From: CAZQHK01 sp964593455
Lineage (GTDB): Bacteria; Muiribacteriota; CAYSPT01
DNA: 64,000 bases
NCBI GenBank assembly: GCA_964593455.1
Contig: CAZQHK010000002.1
Location: 124,001-188,000, forward strand
Direction of reading: 5' to 3'
Part shown: positions 42,884 through 51,265 of the stretch, piece after piece
How the letters are laid out: each line of letters begins with the position of its first letter
Position numbering within the stretch: the stretch's first letter is position 1
Position numbers and translations under genes: made by a program
Notes under the pieces: model-generated
What the model was told of the DNA's origin: nothing
The model's input: the letters and a program-made list of their open reading frames with translations, nothing else
The model's database searches: none

Positions 42884-43083
42884 AGGTTATGTTGATATTA
42901 TCTGGAGAGGGTCGTTGGAGAGTGCGCAACAGCCGTTTGCTGAACGAAGAGGGGCAAGAAGCTGTTGTTCTCGAGCCACGATGGCGAGTTCAGCGCACAC
43001 GATGTGCGCGCCCCTTGGAGGAAGCAATTACGGATGTCGCACTCGGAAACAATTTCCCTCGTAAGAAAATATCAACATAACCT
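42884..43083. mobile_element. 200-bp element with perfect 16-bp terminal inverted repeats
   Basis: AGGTTATGTTGATATT (42884-42899) is repeated exactly inverted at 43068-43083. Nested inside are GAGTGCG (about 42918) with CGCACTC (about 43038), AGGGGC (about 42952) with GCCCCT (about 43010), and GCGCAC/GTGCGC. The whole element can fold as one long rod. No transposase is encoded; short reading frames inside look like chance. It may be a MITE or a rod-like non-coding RNA. No clear target-site duplication was seen. Confidence 0.6.
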
Positions 43084-43093
43084 GGAAAGATAT

Positions 43094-43120
43094 AGGCTCA
43101 CTGGGACTGTTACGGAGACC
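43094..43120. repeat. 27-bp motility-operon end element, copy 1
   Basis: Matches 50080-50106 at 24 of 27 positions. Lies 23 bp beyond the motB stop on the minus strand. The minus strand reads GGTCTC at one end and GAGCC at the other, so a small hairpin is possible. Confidence 0.6.
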
Positions 43121-43143
43121 GATTAACAGCGGCCTTTTTGGGG

Positions 43144-43977
43144 CTATTCTTTTACCGGTGCAGGCGGTGTTTTTCTCGTATCTTTGTAGATGACGATATC
43201 CACCCGCCGGTTGCCCGGAGCCCCCAATTTGAGATCGTACTTGACTTCCTCCAACGGCTCGAACTCGCCGAAACCGGAAGCGGACAGCTGTTTTTCCGGC
43301 ACGCCCCGCGATTTGAGGTAGTTGAGCACGTTCATGGCCCGGGCCGTGGAAAGATCGAAGTTAGACGGAAACTCGGGGGTACTGATCGGCAATTCATCGG
43401 TGTGTCCTTCCACCACGAAACGGTGGTCTTTGAACTCCGGTTTTTTGAGCTGTTCGGCCACTACGTCGAGGATGTCGGCGAAGTTCTGCCGTATCTTGGC
43501 CTTGCCCAGATCGAACTTGGGACCGTCCATGTCGCTGACCCGGATTATAACGCCCTTCTTGTCGTCTTCCTTCTTGACCTCGATCTTTTTTTCCTGGATC
43601 TCCTCTTTAAGCTGCTGCTGCATCTCTTGGGCCACGGCCTGCATTTCCATCTCTTGTTCCATGGCTTTTTTCATGGCTTTCTTCAGGTCTTCGATCTGCT
43701 GCTCGAGTTCGTCTTCCTTAGGAGCGTGTATTTTTTTCATGGTATCTTCTTTACCCTCGACCATACCGTCCTCTGGAATATACTTTCTGGAACCGGGCAT
43801 CACGCCCAGGGCGCTGTTGAAGGCAAACTTCATGTGATCGAACTTTTTCATGTCCATAGTGGAAAAAGAAAACAGCAGTACGAAGAAACAGAGAAGCAGC
43901 GTCATCATATCACCGTAGGTGAGCATGTAAAGCGGCGCGCTGGGTGGTGGGTCTTCCGGTTTCTTCTTTCTGGCCAT
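43144..43977 (-). CDS. motB: Flagellar stator protein MotB
   Basis: 277 residues. TM helix at about 20-42 with the ion-channel aspartate D23 in YGDMMTLLLCFFVLLFSFS. Then a charged coiled-coil region (about 88-135, many KxxMEQE), longer than the usual plug/linker. A C-terminal OmpA-like peptidoglycan-binding domain follows, HRFVVEGHTDELP and LSTARAMNVLNYLKSRGVPEKQL through RRVDIVI. Together with MotA it forms the stator that uses proton or sodium flow. It is the last gene of the run fliK-flgD-flgE-flbD-motA-motB. The Met/Glu-rich coiled coil is unusual. The window gives no information on the coupling ion. Confidence 0.93.
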   Translation of the reverse strand: MARKKKPEDPPPSAPLYMLTYGDMMTLLLCFFVLLFSFSTMDMKKFDHMKFAFNSALGVMPGSRKYIPEDGMVEGKEDTMKKIHAPKEDELEQQIEDLKKAMKKAMEQEMEMQAVAQEMQQQLKEEIQEKKIEVKKEDDKKGVIIRVSDMDGPKFDLGKAKIRQNFADILDVVAEQLKKPEFKDHRFVVEGHTDELPISTPEFPSNFDLSTARAMNVLNYLKSRGVPEKQLSASGFGEFEPLEEVKYDLKLGAPGNRRVDIVIYKDTRKTPPAPVKE

Positions 43978-44030
43978 TTGGTTAACTGCCCTTTCTACAC
44001 ATGTTTTTCAGAGCGCGAAGACCCTTTTGT

Positions 44031-44834
44031 CTACTCTTCTTCTTCTTCTTCGTCTTCTTCGCCCTCTTCGGCCCCCTTGCGCTGTCCGGGCGGCAGGAAA
44101 GCGTTCAACCGTTCCTCGACGATACGGGGGTTGAAGCCGGCTTGAATGGAAAGAATGCCATCGATCATGATGGTCTTCATCATGACCTCCACGACGTTCC
44201 TGCCATTCAGTTTGTTGGCTACGGGCAAGAAGATAAAGTTGGCCATGACCGACCCGTAGAAGGTAGTGATCAGGGCCACGGCCATGCCGGGTCCCAGGGC
44301 GTCGGGATCATCCAGCGCGGAAAGCATGAGGATCAGTCCCATCAGGGTCCCGATCATTCCGAAAGCGGGCGCCAGGAGGGCCCCTTGATCAAACATGTTC
44401 CGGCCGGCTTTGTGCCGCTCTTCAAGATACTCGAGCTCCACATCCAGAATGGATCTGATGATTTCCGCTTCCGTACCGTCAACCACGAGCTGTATACCCT
44501 TTTTCAGAAACGCATCGTTGAGCTTTTCCAGATCGTCTTCCAGAGCCAGCAGACCTTCACGGCGCGCTTTCTCGGCAAAACTGACAATCTTCCTGATAAG
44601 AATCTGGGGGGTGGTGGGGGCATCGTACAAGACGTTCTTGAAAATACCGATCATGCTTTTCATCTGGTCCATGGTGAAAGAGATAAAGAAACAAGCGATC
44701 GTTCCTCCCACAACGATGATCAGCGATGGTACGTTGAAAAAGGTAGACATGACCGCGACCGGGCCACCCATACCCATTATGAGCAGAATGGTGCCGCCAA
44801 CCAGGCCGCCGACGCTCGCTATATCCATAACCAT
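44031..44834 (-). CDS. motA: Flagellar stator protein MotA
   Basis: 267 residues. Four TM segments (about 6-25, 34-52, 148-172, 180-200). Cytoplasmic loop with ARREGLLALEDDLE. The key prolines and glycine lie in LLAPAFGMIGTLMGLILML and FYGSVMANFIFLPVANKL. The C-terminal 15 residues are nearly all acidic (GAEEGEEDEEEEEE), which is not usual in MotA. It forms the stator with MotB 53 bp downstream. The ribosome site GGGG is before the ATG at 44834. Confidence 0.94.
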   Translation of the reverse strand: MVMDIASVGGLVGGTILLIMGMGGPVAVMSTFFNVPSLIIVVGGTIACFFISFTMDQMKSMIGIFKNVLYDAPTTPQILIRKIVSFAEKARREGLLALEDDLEKLNDAFLKKGIQLVVDGTEAEIIRSILDVELEYLEERHKAGRNMFDQGALLAPAFGMIGTLMGLILMLSALDDPDALGPGMAVALITTFYGSVMANFIFLPVANKLNGRNVVEVMMKTIMIDGILSIQAGFNPRIVEERLNAFLPPGQRKGAEEGEEDEEEEEE

Positions 44835-44870
44835 GATTCCACCCCTTGCTTTCTACACGTACGTGCTCGA

Positions 44871-45116
44871 TTAATTTCTTGCGCTCTGTTTCGGATCTTT
44901 TTCATACTCGGGCAACCCGGAGCCCCGGAGAAGCCGCTCACCGATTCGCACCCGAAAATCGATAATGATCGACACGACTTCCTCAGCGCTCTCTCTGACC
45001 ACCAGTTTGTTCCCATTCGTCATGGAGATCACCGTATCCGGGGTTTCTTCGATGAAATCGATGCGGTCATCGTTGACCCACAACTGGCTTTCGTTTAATC
45101 TGGTCACCTTAATCAT
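44871..45116 (-). CDS. flbD: FlbD-family flagellar protein
   Basis: 81 residues; FlbD/SwrD type small protein. MIKVTRLNESQLWVNDDRIDFIEETPDTVISMTNG is the signature of the family, followed by KLVVRESAEEVVSIIIDFR. In Bacillus the homologue SwrD raises stator torque, and the gene usually sits between flgE and motA, as here. The C-terminal stretch is longer than in most homologues. Confidence 0.9.
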   Translation of the reverse strand: MIKVTRLNESQLWVNDDRIDFIEETPDTVISMTNGNKLVVRESAEEVVSIIIDFRVRIGERLLRGSGLPEYEKDPKQSARN

Positions 45117-45171
45117 GGAATCGGCGTTTCGCTCCCTATTATTTATGTTTTTTTATATCCGGACGCATGAT

Positions 45172-45206
45172 TCCCGGCAGGGCCAGTATGTCTGGCCCTG
45201 CCGGGA
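45172..45206. other. Perfect 15-bp hairpin between flgE and flbD
   Basis: The stem 45172-45186 pairs with 45192-45206 without mismatch, loop TATGT. No T run follows on either strand, so it is not a classical terminator. It may be a processing or mRNA-stability hairpin that protects flgE message upstream. Confidence 0.6.
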
Positions 45207-45239
45207 TCACTTCGTCAACTGTTGGTTACGGCGGATCGT

Positions 45240-47009
45240 TTACCGCTTGAGCTGTACCAGTTCCTGCAGTATCTGGTCCGCGGTGGTAATAACACGCGAG
45301 TTCGCCTGGAACCCGCGTTGGGTCAGTATCATCTCGGTGAACTCGTTGGCCAGATCGACGTTCGACATTTCCAGCGTGCCCGGTGCAATCTTCCCGTTGG
45401 CACCCGACGCGGGCGTACCCATGACCGGCAGACCCGAGTTGGTGGTAATGGTGAACATCGTCTCACCTTCCTTGAACAATCCGGCGGAGTTGTTGAAGGT
45501 GGCCAGGGCGAGCTGGCCCAGGGTTTCCTTGTAGCCGTTTGTGTACACGCCGGTGATGGTACCGCTTTCACTGAAGAAGATCCGCGACAGCTCTCCCATC
45601 TTGTACCCGTCCTGCGTTTCCGCCGCGGTGGTGAAAGCACTGTCAAACTGCGTCACGTTATCGTACACCACGCCCACGTCGAAGTTCGGCGCGCGGCCGC
45701 CCTCGGGCTCGATGGTGATGGCCTTGGTGTAATCGGTGGTTGCATCGACAAAGGTGGTGATATCCAGGCTGGGCAACCCCGTGTCGGGATCGTCGGGCAG
45801 GGTTCCGTTGTACAGGGCGCTGAGCGCCTTGTTGACCCGGCCGGTGCTGTTATCAAACACCAGCACGCCGCTCCCGTTCAAGTTGGTGGTTCCCATGGGA
45901 CCTTCCAGTTGGACTCCCAGGTCGGTGGCATCGGTGTCGGTGCTGTCGACATTGAGGGGCACGTCCATGACCGACACCTGGTAGGTCCACGCGGTCGCCT
46001 GCCCGTCGGCCACACCGTCATCGTCCTGGCTGAGCTGCTCGCGGTAGTTGACCGTTATTGTGTCACCCACCAGCGGGGTGGTGGTCATCTGGATACCGAC
46101 GATGTCGCCGTTGGCGTCGGGCACCGTAGTGAAATCGGTCACGGTGGTGCCGTTACGTTTGACCGTTATGTGGCCGGGTACCGCCCAGCGATCGGGTGCC
46201 GGAGACGCCGGATCGTAAAACGTGAACGTGTCGTTGGCGCCATCGATAGCGCCGAACAACAGGTTGTTGGCATCACCGGGAGCGATCGACAGGTGCTCCG
46301 GTCCGTAATGCGCCGGGGTGCCGTCGCCGCCGTCGTTATCAAGATCGACTGTCTCCATCTTCTTGAACGTGTACTGCAGCAGGTACTCGGCGCCCAGGTC
46401 GTCAAACACCGTGATCGCCGTGTTGTGCTCGGTACCCACGGTGGCCCCCGCGTTCAGGTTACATCGGAAGTTGACGTTGGAAGTGGCTTTGGCCGGCAGT
46501 TTCCGGCCGGACACATCGGCTGCTCCCGAAGTGGTGAGCGCGGCCACGGCCTTGTTCCGGTCGATGATTACCTGACCGTCTTCCACCGCAGAGGCCCATC
46601 CCTGGAGGCGGTACCCGGTGGGTGTATGGACGAAATACCCATTGGAATCGACGTCGAAGTTGCCGGCCCTGGTGTAGAGCTGCTTGGCTCCATCCGAGAC
46701 CACGAAAAACCCGTCGCCCTGGATGGCCAGGTCCGTCTCTTTCCGGGTAAGCTGGATTGATCCCTGACTGAATATATTGTCTATGGAGGCGACTGACATT
46801 CCGAGACCTATCTGCATGGCGTTTTTGCCGCCCTTGTCTTCGGTGGGCGCCGAGGCGTTGATCAACGTTTGGTTCAGGATGTCCTGGAATTGGACCCGGC
46901 CCATCTTGAATCCGGTCGTGTTGACGTTGGCAATGTTATTGCCGATGACGTCAAGCCTCACCATATGGTTCCTCATACCGGCAACACTGGTAAAGAGGGC
47001 TCGCAGCAT
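45240..47009 (-). CDS. flgE: Flagellar hook protein FlgE
   Basis: 589 residues. The N-terminal MLRALFTSVAGMRNHMVRLDVIGNNIANVNTTGFK and C-terminal NVDLANEFTEMILTQRGFQANSRVITTADQILQELVQLKR are the D0/D1 helices shared by rod and hook proteins. IQGDGFFVV follows the first helix. The variable middle domains (about 150-450) are larger than in E. coli (402 residues). Builds the hook. Preceded by flgD, with a 116-bp gap that has small inverted repeats. Confidence 0.95.
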   Translation of the reverse strand: MLRALFTSVAGMRNHMVRLDVIGNNIANVNTTGFKMGRVQFQDILNQTLINASAPTEDKGGKNAMQIGLGMSVASIDNIFSQGSIQLTRKETDLAIQGDGFFVVSDGAKQLYTRAGNFDVDSNGYFVHTPTGYRLQGWASAVEDGQVIIDRNKAVAALTTSGAADVSGRKLPAKATSNVNFRCNLNAGATVGTEHNTAITVFDDLGAEYLLQYTFKKMETVDLDNDGGDGTPAHYGPEHLSIAPGDANNLLFGAIDGANDTFTFYDPASPAPDRWAVPGHITVKRNGTTVTDFTTVPDANGDIVGIQMTTTPLVGDTITVNYREQLSQDDDGVADGQATAWTYQVSVMDVPLNVDSTDTDATDLGVQLEGPMGTTNLNGSGVLVFDNSTGRVNKALSALYNGTLPDDPDTGLPSLDITTFVDATTDYTKAITIEPEGGRAPNFDVGVVYDNVTQFDSAFTTAAETQDGYKMGELSRIFFSESGTITGVYTNGYKETLGQLALATFNNSAGLFKEGETMFTITTNSGLPVMGTPASGANGKIAPGTLEMSNVDLANEFTEMILTQRGFQANSRVITTADQILQELVQLKR

Positions 47010-47125
47010 AGAGTTTTTCCTCCCTTTCCGTAACCCTCCCTGGCAGTGTGTCTCTCAACAACCGTGTTGTTTCACACTCGTATGGCTATTAAAACCGAAA
47101 CCGTAACGGTCCCGGTGAATATCGC

Positions 47126-47587
47126 TTATAATTCTTCGGTTATGCTGACGATCTGATCTATAGTTACCTCCTGTCCAGCCACTGAAAGAATTGGAACTCC
47201 GTCTTCAAAACCAATACTGTCAACCGAGCCGGAAATCAATTCCCAATCTTCTTCCAACTCACCGGTCTCCGTTTCCACCTCGACTGGGATAGCGGCGTTG
47301 ACCTGTTTCCCCAGCATGGAAATGGCTGAAGCCGTCGTTGCAGCCTGCTGCGCTTCCATGAGAAGTTGCAGATTGGTGTTGACATTGGTCATCTGCTCCA
47401 GGGACGAAAACTGCGCCATCTGGGCGATGAAATCCTGATTATCCATCGGCTCCAACGGGTCCTGGTACCGGAGCTCAGTGATCAACAGATGCAGAAAATC
47501 GTCTTTTCCCATGGAATTATCGATACCGCTCGAGAACAGGTCCGTGGGGGTTTCAACTCCCGTTGATGTAACACCTGTTACTGGCAT
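47126..47587 (-). CDS. flgD: Flagellar hook capping protein FlgD
   Basis: 153 residues. N-terminal SMGKDDFLHLLITELRYQDPLEPMDNQDFIAQMAQFSSLEQMTN is the FlgD core that caps the growing hook. The C-terminal Ig/Tudor part is shorter than in E. coli FlgD (about 230 residues), as in Bacillus-type FlgD. It follows fliK by 14 bp and precedes flgE. Confidence 0.93.
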   Translation of the reverse strand: MPVTGVTSTGVETPTDLFSSGIDNSMGKDDFLHLLITELRYQDPLEPMDNQDFIAQMAQFSSLEQMTNVNTNLQLLMEAQQAATTASAISMLGKQVNAAIPVEVETETGELEEDWELISGSVDSIGFEDGVPILSVAGQEVTIDQIVSITEEL

Positions 47588-47601
47588 ACTAGTTCCTCCT
47601 A

Positions 47602-49560
47602 TCAGGCGACCAGATCGAGACGGCCGCCGTGAATCGCCAGCCTGACCTCGAGCGGCAGGTCGGTTTCCTGCCCGCCGAGCCCGGCTTCTATCTCTTGTAT
47701 ATCCTCTATGGAAATTGTTCCTTTTTTATGTGAACCGTCTTTCATAAACCCGTTCCGCTGCTCCTGGTGCCAGGAAAGCCCCCCTTGCGACACGTTTACT
47801 TCCAGCGATCCCACCTCGATACCGGCATCCGCCAGCGACTGTCTGAGGTTATCGATCGATGAATTCAGAACGTCTTTGACCACCGTGTTTTCCACGTTGA
47901 ACTGGGCTACCAGGGAACCGCTCCTGACAGTCAGCCTGACTTCGACCTCGCCCAGGAAATCGGGATGAAGCTGCATTCTCACCGACCGGACGGAACCGTT
48001 GGAGCTGAAAGCCTGGAACTTATCGACAATCTGGTTGAAGATGACCGATTCACCGAACCGGCTTTCACCTTGCTTTGTACCTATTTCCGATCCCTCACCG
48101 GCTTGGCCGGTAGAGAAACTGTTGGCGAGGTGCGAGTCAAAACCGCCTTCGCGGCCGTTGCCCGACGACAAGTCGAGAGAGGCAGTACTATCTGTGCTCA
48201 CAGTTGTTGCGCCGACTTCACCGCTGCCCTGAAACTTGATACCGTCTTTCTCACCTTGAGCTTTTTGAAGCGTTTCCAGGCCCCCGACGAGACCGGACTT
48301 GTTTTCATCACCGCTGCCCGCCTTTTGATCAAGGGTTTTGCCGGACACGATGGACCGGTTGACAGTCTCTGACTTCCGGGTTTCTCCTTTATCTTCGAGA
48401 GCAGCCGTCATCAGTTCTGAAATTTTTACGCCCGGCGCGACGCCTTTAGCGGGTTTCTTTTCTCCGCCGGACAGGTTTAACCGGTTTTCTTCGTCAATCG
48501 GAACCTCGATTTTCTCCGCTTTGAAATGAATTTTGTCGGTTTCCTCCGACGTTTTGGTTTCCATCTTTACCTGACGGTCCGTTTCGAGCCCATGGCCATG
48601 TTTGATAACGGACTCGGAGATTTCTTTCTTGTCTATTAGAAGCGCGGAGAACTTGTCATCGTCTTTCACGGCTTCGCCCGCCGGCAGTTTATCAACGACA
48701 GCCGAACTCTCATTATCAGTATGTTTACCGGTAGGCTCTTTAGACTCCGAATTATCTTCTTTGGCAACCTTTATTCCATCCGCCTGGATTTCTTCCTCCG
48801 GGAACAGGTTATTCTTTCCTTCTTTTATGTTTTCCTGAAGAGCTGTTTTGGAAAGATCGTCCAGGTGAAGCCCTTTTTCGTCCAGGTGGACCTCTTTTTC
48901 GTCCAGGGCGGTTTTTAGTTTGTCGAAAAACGGTTTGAGTGCCTTCTCTGCCGGCTGGCTTTCCAGTTCGGACACGAGTTCATGCAAGATGGCTTTGATC
49001 TCGTCGGCGGCCGCCGCGTTATCGTTCCCCTCGACCGGCTCCCCGGTCTCCCCGGCCTGCTGTTCTTGAAGATGGCGGACAAGGCCGGCCAGCAAATCTT
49101 TCAGTTCTTCCGGGCCCTTATCTTTCTCTTTATTTTCCGAACTTTCCGAGCCGGCGGTTTGAGGAGCAGTTACTTCCTGCAACACCTGTTCCAGCAGCGC
49201 CAGGAGTTTATCCAAAAGACTTTCAGCGGCCTTATCCCCGGCTGCCAAACCTTTGATCTTTTTCTTACCCAGTTTGCCGATCGCCAGCAGCAGCTGATCG
49301 AGCTGTTTCACGGATATCCCCAGCTTGCCGGCCAGGTTGCTCTTGTCATCTTTGGATATGAACGCAAACCCTTTCTTCGCGGCAACTTTACCGGAATTCC
49401 CGGCTGCAGGACCCATGGCGGTCTTCAACACGTCGGCAAATTTTCCGGCTTTACCGGTTGGCTGACATGCCTTGGAAGATTTACCCTTGGCCTGGGCTGC
49501 CGATGCCCCGGTCGCCAGTCCGGCAAAAAGGGCCTGTGCGCTGAGGATATTACCCGCCAC
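47602..49560 (-). CDS. fliK: Flagellar hook-length control protein FliK
   Basis: 652 residues. Long, low-complexity Glu/Lys/Ser-rich ruler region (about 150-480) and C-terminal FliK domain SVRSVRMQLHPDFLGEVEVRLTVRSG through DAGIEVGSLEVNVSQG. Measures hook length and triggers the switch of the export gate. The GTG start at 49560 is close behind GGAAAG, so the start may lie slightly downstream. A sigma-28-like site precedes it at 49589-49616, and fliK opens the run fliK-flgD-flgE-flbD-motA-motB. Confidence 0.88.
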   Translation of the reverse strand: MAGNILSAQALFAGLATGASAAQAKGKSSKACQPTGKAGKFADVLKTAMGPAAGNSGKVAAKKGFAFISKDDKSNLAGKLGISVKQLDQLLLAIGKLGKKKIKGLAAGDKAAESLLDKLLALLEQVLQEVTAPQTAGSESSENKEKDKGPEELKDLLAGLVRHLQEQQAGETGEPVEGNDNAAAADEIKAILHELVSELESQPAEKALKPFFDKLKTALDEKEVHLDEKGLHLDDLSKTALQENIKEGKNNLFPEEEIQADGIKVAKEDNSESKEPTGKHTDNESSAVVDKLPAGEAVKDDDKFSALLIDKKEISESVIKHGHGLETDRQVKMETKTSEETDKIHFKAEKIEVPIDEENRLNLSGGEKKPAKGVAPGVKISELMTAALEDKGETRKSETVNRSIVSGKTLDQKAGSGDENKSGLVGGLETLQKAQGEKDGIKFQGSGEVGATTVSTDSTASLDLSSGNGREGGFDSHLANSFSTGQAGEGSEIGTKQGESRFGESVIFNQIVDKFQAFSSNGSVRSVRMQLHPDFLGEVEVRLTVRSGSLVAQFNVENTVVKDVLNSSIDNLRQSLADAGIEVGSLEVNVSQGGLSWHQEQRNGFMKDGSHKKGTISIEDIQEIEAGLGGQETDLPLEVRLAIHGGRLDLVA

Positions 49561-49588
49561 CTTTCCGTGAAAATTACTGTCACCTAAA

Positions 49589-49616
49589 GTATCGGCAAAA
49601 CCCCGTCAAAAACTTA
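49589..49616 (-). promoter_or_regulatory. Putative sigma-28 promoter of fliK operon
   Basis: Minus strand TAAG (49613-49616), 16 nt, GCCGATAC (49589-49596), about 29 nt before the GTG at 49560. The -10 box is identical to that of the giant repeat gene. Confidence 0.55.
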
Positions 49617-49919
49617 GGAGAAATTTTAAGTCTGCTTTGTTGACGAATTGCTTAACTTTACAGACCATTTCGGCGACAACTTAAAGTTCTTTTAGAGGTT
49701 TTGTCGGAGAGATTTTCTATTATCCAGGCAAGCAGCTACGGAATCATTGATTATAACTGAGAGAGGAGACCATTCAGGAAGAGAAATCTTTTACCAGGAA
49801 TCAAAACTCCAACGGTTTCAAGGCGTTACCGAACTTCCACAGCTTGACGGTAAAGTCACGGCTCCCCGAGGCCAGGAACCACACTACATCTAGCGAAACA
49901 GAGATTGAGATCCGTAAAA

Positions 49920-50050
49920 TCCTCCAACAACTACACAGCTACGCGTATCATCCACCATCCTCACGATCCACCACCGCTCGGTGCTTTCGCCCCGCGAACA
50001 GCCGAGCGAAGAAAGACTACCGTAACTAAACACGCATAAAAAGACACTTC
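49920..50050. repeat. Intergenic module B, related to 42521-42640
   Basis: Contains the 19-bp identity 49994-50012 and a hairpin CGCTCGG (49975-49981) with CCGAGCG (50002-50008). The remaining bases 49617-49919 of this gene-free stretch show no gene or clear element. Confidence 0.55.
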
Positions 50051-50079
50051 ATTCCTTTGTGGTTAATTGAATAGATAAA

Positions 50080-50106
50080 AGGCTCACTGGAACAGTTGCG
50101 GAGACC
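50080..50106. repeat. 27-bp motility-operon end element, copy 2
   Basis: Matches 43094-43120 at 24 of 27 positions. Abuts the stop codon of the MotE-like gene. On the minus strand it is followed by TTTTATC, so it may act as a weak terminator. Confidence 0.6.
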
Positions 50107-50810
50107 TACTTTTCGATGGCCGGTTCGATGGCCGGCTGCTTGGCCTGCTCCAGGTCGCGGTTATTGAAAGTCCTCTGCTCTTCGTCACTCATCATCCGGG
50201 TGAGCTTGGCACCCTCTTTGTCGTCCATGGCGGCAATGACAAGTGAGCGCTTATTGGTTCGCATCAGCCGCATGATCCTGACTACCAGGCCTTCCGGAAG
50301 CTCTTCCATGATCGCGGCCGCCTTCGGCGGAGTGAGCTTCTCGTAGAGCATGGCCAACTCCTTGAGCTTACGTTGGCCGTCTTCATACTCCTCCAGCCGC
50401 TGTTTGAAGTCATCTTCACGTTTCACCTGCATGCCCCGGTCCCTGATTAGTTCAACAGAAATACCTGCCAGCTGCTGTTTCAGGCTATCGAGATCATTCG
50501 ACCGCTGGTTGAGTTCTTCGTCCCTTGTACTGAGTGTCTCTTCCCATTGTTTTAATTTCTGCGTATAGACCAGGGTGAACTCCCGCACCTGTTCATCCGG
50601 AGTGAGGCGGTAAAACCGTGATTTTTCAAGGTATTTCTGGATGATTTTAAACTGCTCAAGCCAATTTAAAACGTCCGGTGGGAGCAGGTTCTGAAGATTG
50701 AAAACACCCAGATAATCAAAAGAAATCAGCAGAGTCAAGAGAAGCAGGAAAACAAACGCCAGAAGCATGAAAACATTCAGATTCCCGATTCCTCGCATGG
50801 TTTGCAGCAC
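50106..50810 (-). CDS. MotE/MgtE-N-type flagellar chaperone-like protein
   Basis: 234 residues. N-terminal TM segment (about 15-37), a long coiled coil (about 75-160) and a C-terminal MgtE-N-like helical part, MLYEKLTPPKAAAIMEELPEGLVVRIMRLMRTNKRSLVIAAMD. This is the layout of MotE, a MotC chaperone, and of the YlxF-type proteins encoded after fliJ. It shares one base with the fliJ stop. The function for this organism is inferred from position. Confidence 0.82.
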   Translation of the reverse strand: MLQTMRGIGNLNVFMLLAFVFLLLLTLLISFDYLGVFNLQNLLPPDVLNWLEQFKIIQKYLEKSRFYRLTPDEQVREFTLVYTQKLKQWEETLSTRDEELNQRSNDLDSLKQQLAGISVELIRDRGMQVKREDDFKQRLEEYEDGQRKLKELAMLYEKLTPPKAAAIMEELPEGLVVRIMRLMRTNKRSLVIAAMDDKEGAKLTRMMSDEEQRTFNNRDLEQAKQPAIEPAIEK

Positions 50811-51262
50811 TATTCTTTTCTCTCCTTGAAAAACTTCTGGGTCGCTATTTCATCCATTGTCTTCTGGAGCTCTCGTTCCATCTCCAGTCGCCATTTCTTG
50901 AAGTCACGTTCTTCAAGCTTCTCCATGATTTGCCTGCTCTTCATGGCATCCACCACCACCGATTTCTGCTGTTCAACACGGTCTATCGCCTGGCGGACCA
51001 GTTCCTTCTGTTCGGCTATCATACCTTTGAGCCATCCGAAATAACGATGGTACTCCAGAAACAGCTGTGGGTCAATTCGTTCCTGATTGTTCCAGGTATC
51101 CATCTCGTCCATTAAATTATTCAACTTCCGGTCCAGTGCGTTGAGCGCTTCCTCCTCCTGTCTGAGTTCGGACATCCGCGAAGCGAGGATTGTTTTCTCG
51201 TGGTCCTCCTTCGTTTTCCGTGTCCGCAATATCGTGTCAAACCTGAACTCGAACCGAGGCAT
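50810..51262 (-). CDS. fliJ: Flagellar export protein FliJ
   Basis: 150 residues, almost wholly coiled coil. N-terminal FEFRFDTILRTRKTKEDHEK resembles FliJ, and the gene lies 3 bp after fliI. FliJ couples the ATPase ring to the export gate. Low sequence conservation is typical; the assignment leans on position and length. Confidence 0.86.
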   Translation of the reverse strand: MPRFEFRFDTILRTRKTKEDHEKTILASRMSELRQEEEALNALDRKLNNLMDEMDTWNNQERIDPQLFLEYHRYFGWLKGMIAEQKELVRQAIDRVEQQKSVVVDAMKSRQIMEKLEERDFKKWRLEMERELQKTMDEIATQKFFKERKE

Positions 51263-51265
51263 ATC

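Noticed and set aside
42876..43080. Short frames inside the 200-bp element as genes
   Set aside because: Both frames overlap, lack a ribosome site and follow the inverted-repeat structure of the element.
43138..45098. Two plus-strand frames of 335 and 365 codons
   Set aside because: Antisense to motB and motA; low-complexity Leu/Phe/His content mirrors the coiled coil and the acidic tail.
45222..46760. 512-codon plus-strand reading frame
   Set aside because: Antisense shadow of flgE; GC-rich codon positions keep the frame open by chance.
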